In this document: positions 6,801-7,336 of the stretch, in pieces
Position numbering within the stretch: position 1 is the first letter of the stretch
How the letters are laid out: every line of letters starts with the position of its first letter
NCBI GenBank assembly: GCA_003557125.1
Contig: PWPN01000340.1
Location: forward strand, 1 to 7,336
DNA from: Phycisphaerae bacterium
GTDB lineage: Bacteria > Planctomycetota > Phycisphaerae > UBA1845 > PWPN01
Length of the DNA: 7,336 nt
Direction: 5' to 3'
The notes under the pieces: generated by a model
Told to the model about the DNA's origin: nothing
The model's database searches: none
What the model saw: the letters and a program-made list of their open reading frames with translations, nothing else
Position numbers and translations under genes: made by a program

Positions 6801-7336
6801 AAGCCGCTCGTGTCGAAAGAGCGGTCAACGATGGCCAGCGCGCTGCTGCCCTCGGCGATCGTCACCTCGTTGCCGTTAAAAGCTCCGTCCGTATCGTAGA
6901 ACAACCGGTAGGAAAAGTCGGCCATCCCCGCATTGAAACGGATCGGCACGGATGTCCCGGCCGGCGCGCTCACCGACTGCACCGGCGAGAGGAAATCCAC
7001 CGCGACCGTTTCCTGAAGCACGATCGCGCCGGGAGCATAGGCCGTCGTCACCGCCGCTCCATTCTCGGCGCGGATCCCGACGAAAATCCTCCCAGGCCCG
7101 AGCGTCTCGGTCCGCAACTGAACGACGCGGTTGGCGCCACTGGGAAGACCGGTCGCGAAGACGACTTCGTCACCCGTCCCGGCCACGCCGTCACGGTCAT
7201 AAAACCCACTGACGGTCGGGGCATCCGTGCTGTAGACGATTGTGACGACTTCGTCCCCCAGCTTCATCGTTCGATCAAGTGAGGGTGTATCGACCGTCAG
7301 AGAGGGCGCGACACCGCCAGGGCCGAACGTCGGACA
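3872..7336 (-). CDS. FG-GAP beta-propeller protein with four Ig-like modules (gene A, 5' end cut off)
   Basis: 1154 residues and a TGA stop (3874-3872) are in the window. The frame stays open to the edge, 23 codons beyond the ATG at 7267. That ATG lies inside the first strand of a module, so it is not the start. Counting residues from the edge, four Ig/FnIII-like modules lie at about 12-111, 112-211, 212-318 and 320-422. The first three share Y-D-x-D (46, 147, 251) followed by G-[ND]-E-V. A propeller follows, with Ca loops starting at D459 (DIDGDGVDD), D560 (DMDGDGLDE), D856 (DFNQDGRMD), D930 (DFNGDGFPD), D1001 (DFTGDGYDD) and D1118 (DVDGDGKSD). With a degenerate blade 3 this makes seven blades, as in integrin alpha. 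Blade 6 carries two extra loops (1022-1043). A Cys-rich insert with an EF-hand-like loop is at 642-704. All cysteines after residue 1 are in that insert. It is probably exported; the signal peptide is outside the window. Binding or adhesion is an inference. Confidence 0.95.
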   Translation of the reverse strand, partial: CPTFGPGGVAPSLTVDTPSLDRTMKLGDEVVTIVYSTDAPTVSGFYDRDGVAGTGDEVVFATGLPSGANRVVQLRTETLGPGRIFVGIRAENGAAVTTAYAPGAIVLQETVAVDFLSPVQSVSAPAGTSVPIRFNAGMADFSYRLFYDTDGAFNGNEVTIAEGSSALAIVDRSFDTSGLSAGTYHVGVQVTSSAGTKATAYATATVNIVSGVIIQILEPSAGYQTIPGGLVPIEVAANNPAVPNANVRIFYDPDNIYGNGNEVTIATVPATAGGTTWDTQNVAEGEYFIGAVLENGMTPPPVAYSAVPIRLLSQDADQAVNFQFLAPRSDARILAGDPYEVRWFADGAGAGSTLTLYLDTDFDDDGQPDGNIREIATGLSPATRSYTIDTSGLSGRFFILGHLVVPGQPAVTESSQGRLQVRPPYFWMGEVGTGEISGSALRGFNFQDHAGSAFAPVGDIDGDGVDDFIVISQYGKPGLVNPAGVGYGEAYLIYGNQQRLEGQYDLNRTGTQPATRDALGRMTARPTDGIDQGVIFTGPVFWEGTGDWASGITSASLAPDMDGDGLDELMFGIPRLYSRSLRWQPGAWRDEGILEADGQFLRGGVVIVSSDNAVLADRSALNRDLERVVRLQQVGQVFQIRDCNENCVDDVSCIATPCLGQAYQDTNDDGDCDSYDYSSWLKGFHHEGSFNPRIPPLARPFSFCPLFFPASRTGMHETDPVPPFGARIMGQSDDDGSMPDGLFGTMVSSIRTGSGRDLMLMMAPNQTAYADEIQGLNVDRPGAGVVYALMTAHYWDPNDRTPVSVPKPHQYVIRDGGYHTGLVRPTGTAGDLIQRPFSIVGPEAGAGIGAATAIPDFNQDGRMDILVGVPNQDGGAGAVYIVFRRPIQLEGNYLLERFALSPNDPERLNGVMIRGEPGDRMGEVISGGADFNGDGFPDVMIGLPNYDNGRGAVLIVFGRPNLISPAGGFTVEEIVAQGYGALIAGEHEGDLAGFNVAGAGDFTGDGYDDLLIAAPNASPRFDSTGDGIRDTIGLDFTGDGLPDDLANTGVPTDLERAGLVYLVRGSNNLLGEISLSLIGTQDLQGFVFVGRSANDRLGGGESTLGLGARSRGLSTAGDVDGDGKSDILIGSMLASPDGKTRAGEAYLIYGGLRP
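5222..5419 (-). other. Cysteine-rich insert with EF-hand-like loop in blade 3 of gene A
   Basis: In-window residues 640-705 hold six cysteines (643, 647, 653, 658, 672, 704). D642-C-N-E-N-C-V-D-D resembles the D-C-N-x-N-G-x-x-D motif I recall from planctomycete secreted proteins. D665-T-N-D-D-G-D-C-D-S-Y-D matches an EF-hand or dockerin calcium loop (D1, N3, D5, G6, D12) and is followed by YSSWLKGF, which could be the start of a helix. It is a single loop, so a complete dockerin with two loops is not shown. Confidence 0.65.
6071..7303 (-). repeat. Four tandem Ig/FnIII-like modules in gene A
   Basis: Four protein repeats of about 100 residues directly before the propeller. Modules 1-3 share Y-D-x-D followed by G-[ND]-E-V and a closing [DE]T...G-x-[YF]/I-[FHI]-[VI]-G strand. 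Module 4 has an expanded acidic loop (LDTDFDDDGQPDG) that may bind calcium. The modules abut with almost no linker, unlike those of gene B. More modules could lie upstream of the window, though the plan of gene B suggests four is the full set. Confidence 0.75.

Noticed and set aside
7265..7267. ATG as the start of gene A
   Set aside because: It lies within the first strand of module 1, and the frame continues upstream with module-like sequence to the window edge; no SD precedes it.
5354..7282. 642-codon open frame on the plus strand opposite gene A
   Set aside because: It is exactly codon-aligned antisense to gene A and is open only because A lacks TTA, CTA and TCA codons there. The product is Arg/Val-rich with no domain pattern, while the minus strand shows clear repeated modules.
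1..7336. tRNA, rRNA, CRISPR, riboswitch or insertion sequence
   Set aside because: Nearly the whole window is protein-coding; the only spacer is 223 bases and shows only hairpins and an SD. No spaced direct repeat array or transposase motif was seen.

Overview
This window holds parts of two large minus-strand genes that are tandem paralogs, separated by a 223-base spacer. Both encode predicted secreted or surface proteins with the same plan: about four tandem beta-sandwich (Ig/FnIII-like) modules of roughly 100 residues, then an integrin-alpha-type seven-bladed beta-propeller built from FG-GAP repeats with Ca-binding D-x-[DN]-x-D-G loops. Base composition is high in G+C (roughly 60-70% in most lines I counted). 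FG-GAP giants with tandem Ig-like modules, a D-C-N-x-N-x-x-x-D motif and GC-rich hairpin repeats between genes suggest a Planctomycetota bacterium, perhaps Phycisphaerae-like. This assignment is an inference from style; no marker gene is present.

Layout, in the direction of transcription (high to low coordinates). Gene A occupies 7336 to 3872; its 5' end lies outside the window and its stop is inside. The spacer 3871 to 3649 holds a perfect GC hairpin just after the A stop, then two inverted copies of a 24-base REP-like hairpin element, then a strong Shine-Dalgarno (SD) sequence. Gene B runs from 3648 to 1 with a visible start and signal peptide. It is still open at the window edge, where it is cut just before its last propeller blade. 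I translated B codon by codon over 1-2160 and read the rest through; the frame is uninterrupted for 1216 codons.

The two proteins align over nearly their whole length and are most alike in propeller blades 1 and 4-7. They differ sharply at one place. At propeller blade 3, where the FG-GAP motif is degenerate in both, each carries a different cysteine-rich insert. A has six cysteines and an EF-hand/dockerin-like loop. B has nine cysteines with no resemblance to the A insert. Both inserts lie in stretches of lower G+C, and in B the dip spans about 800 bases. This shared scaffold with a divergent disulfide-rich insert is the most interesting signal here.

No tRNA, rRNA, CRISPR array, transposase, metabolic gene or complete promoter was recognised. 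The long plus-strand open frames are antisense shadows, codon-aligned with the real genes.
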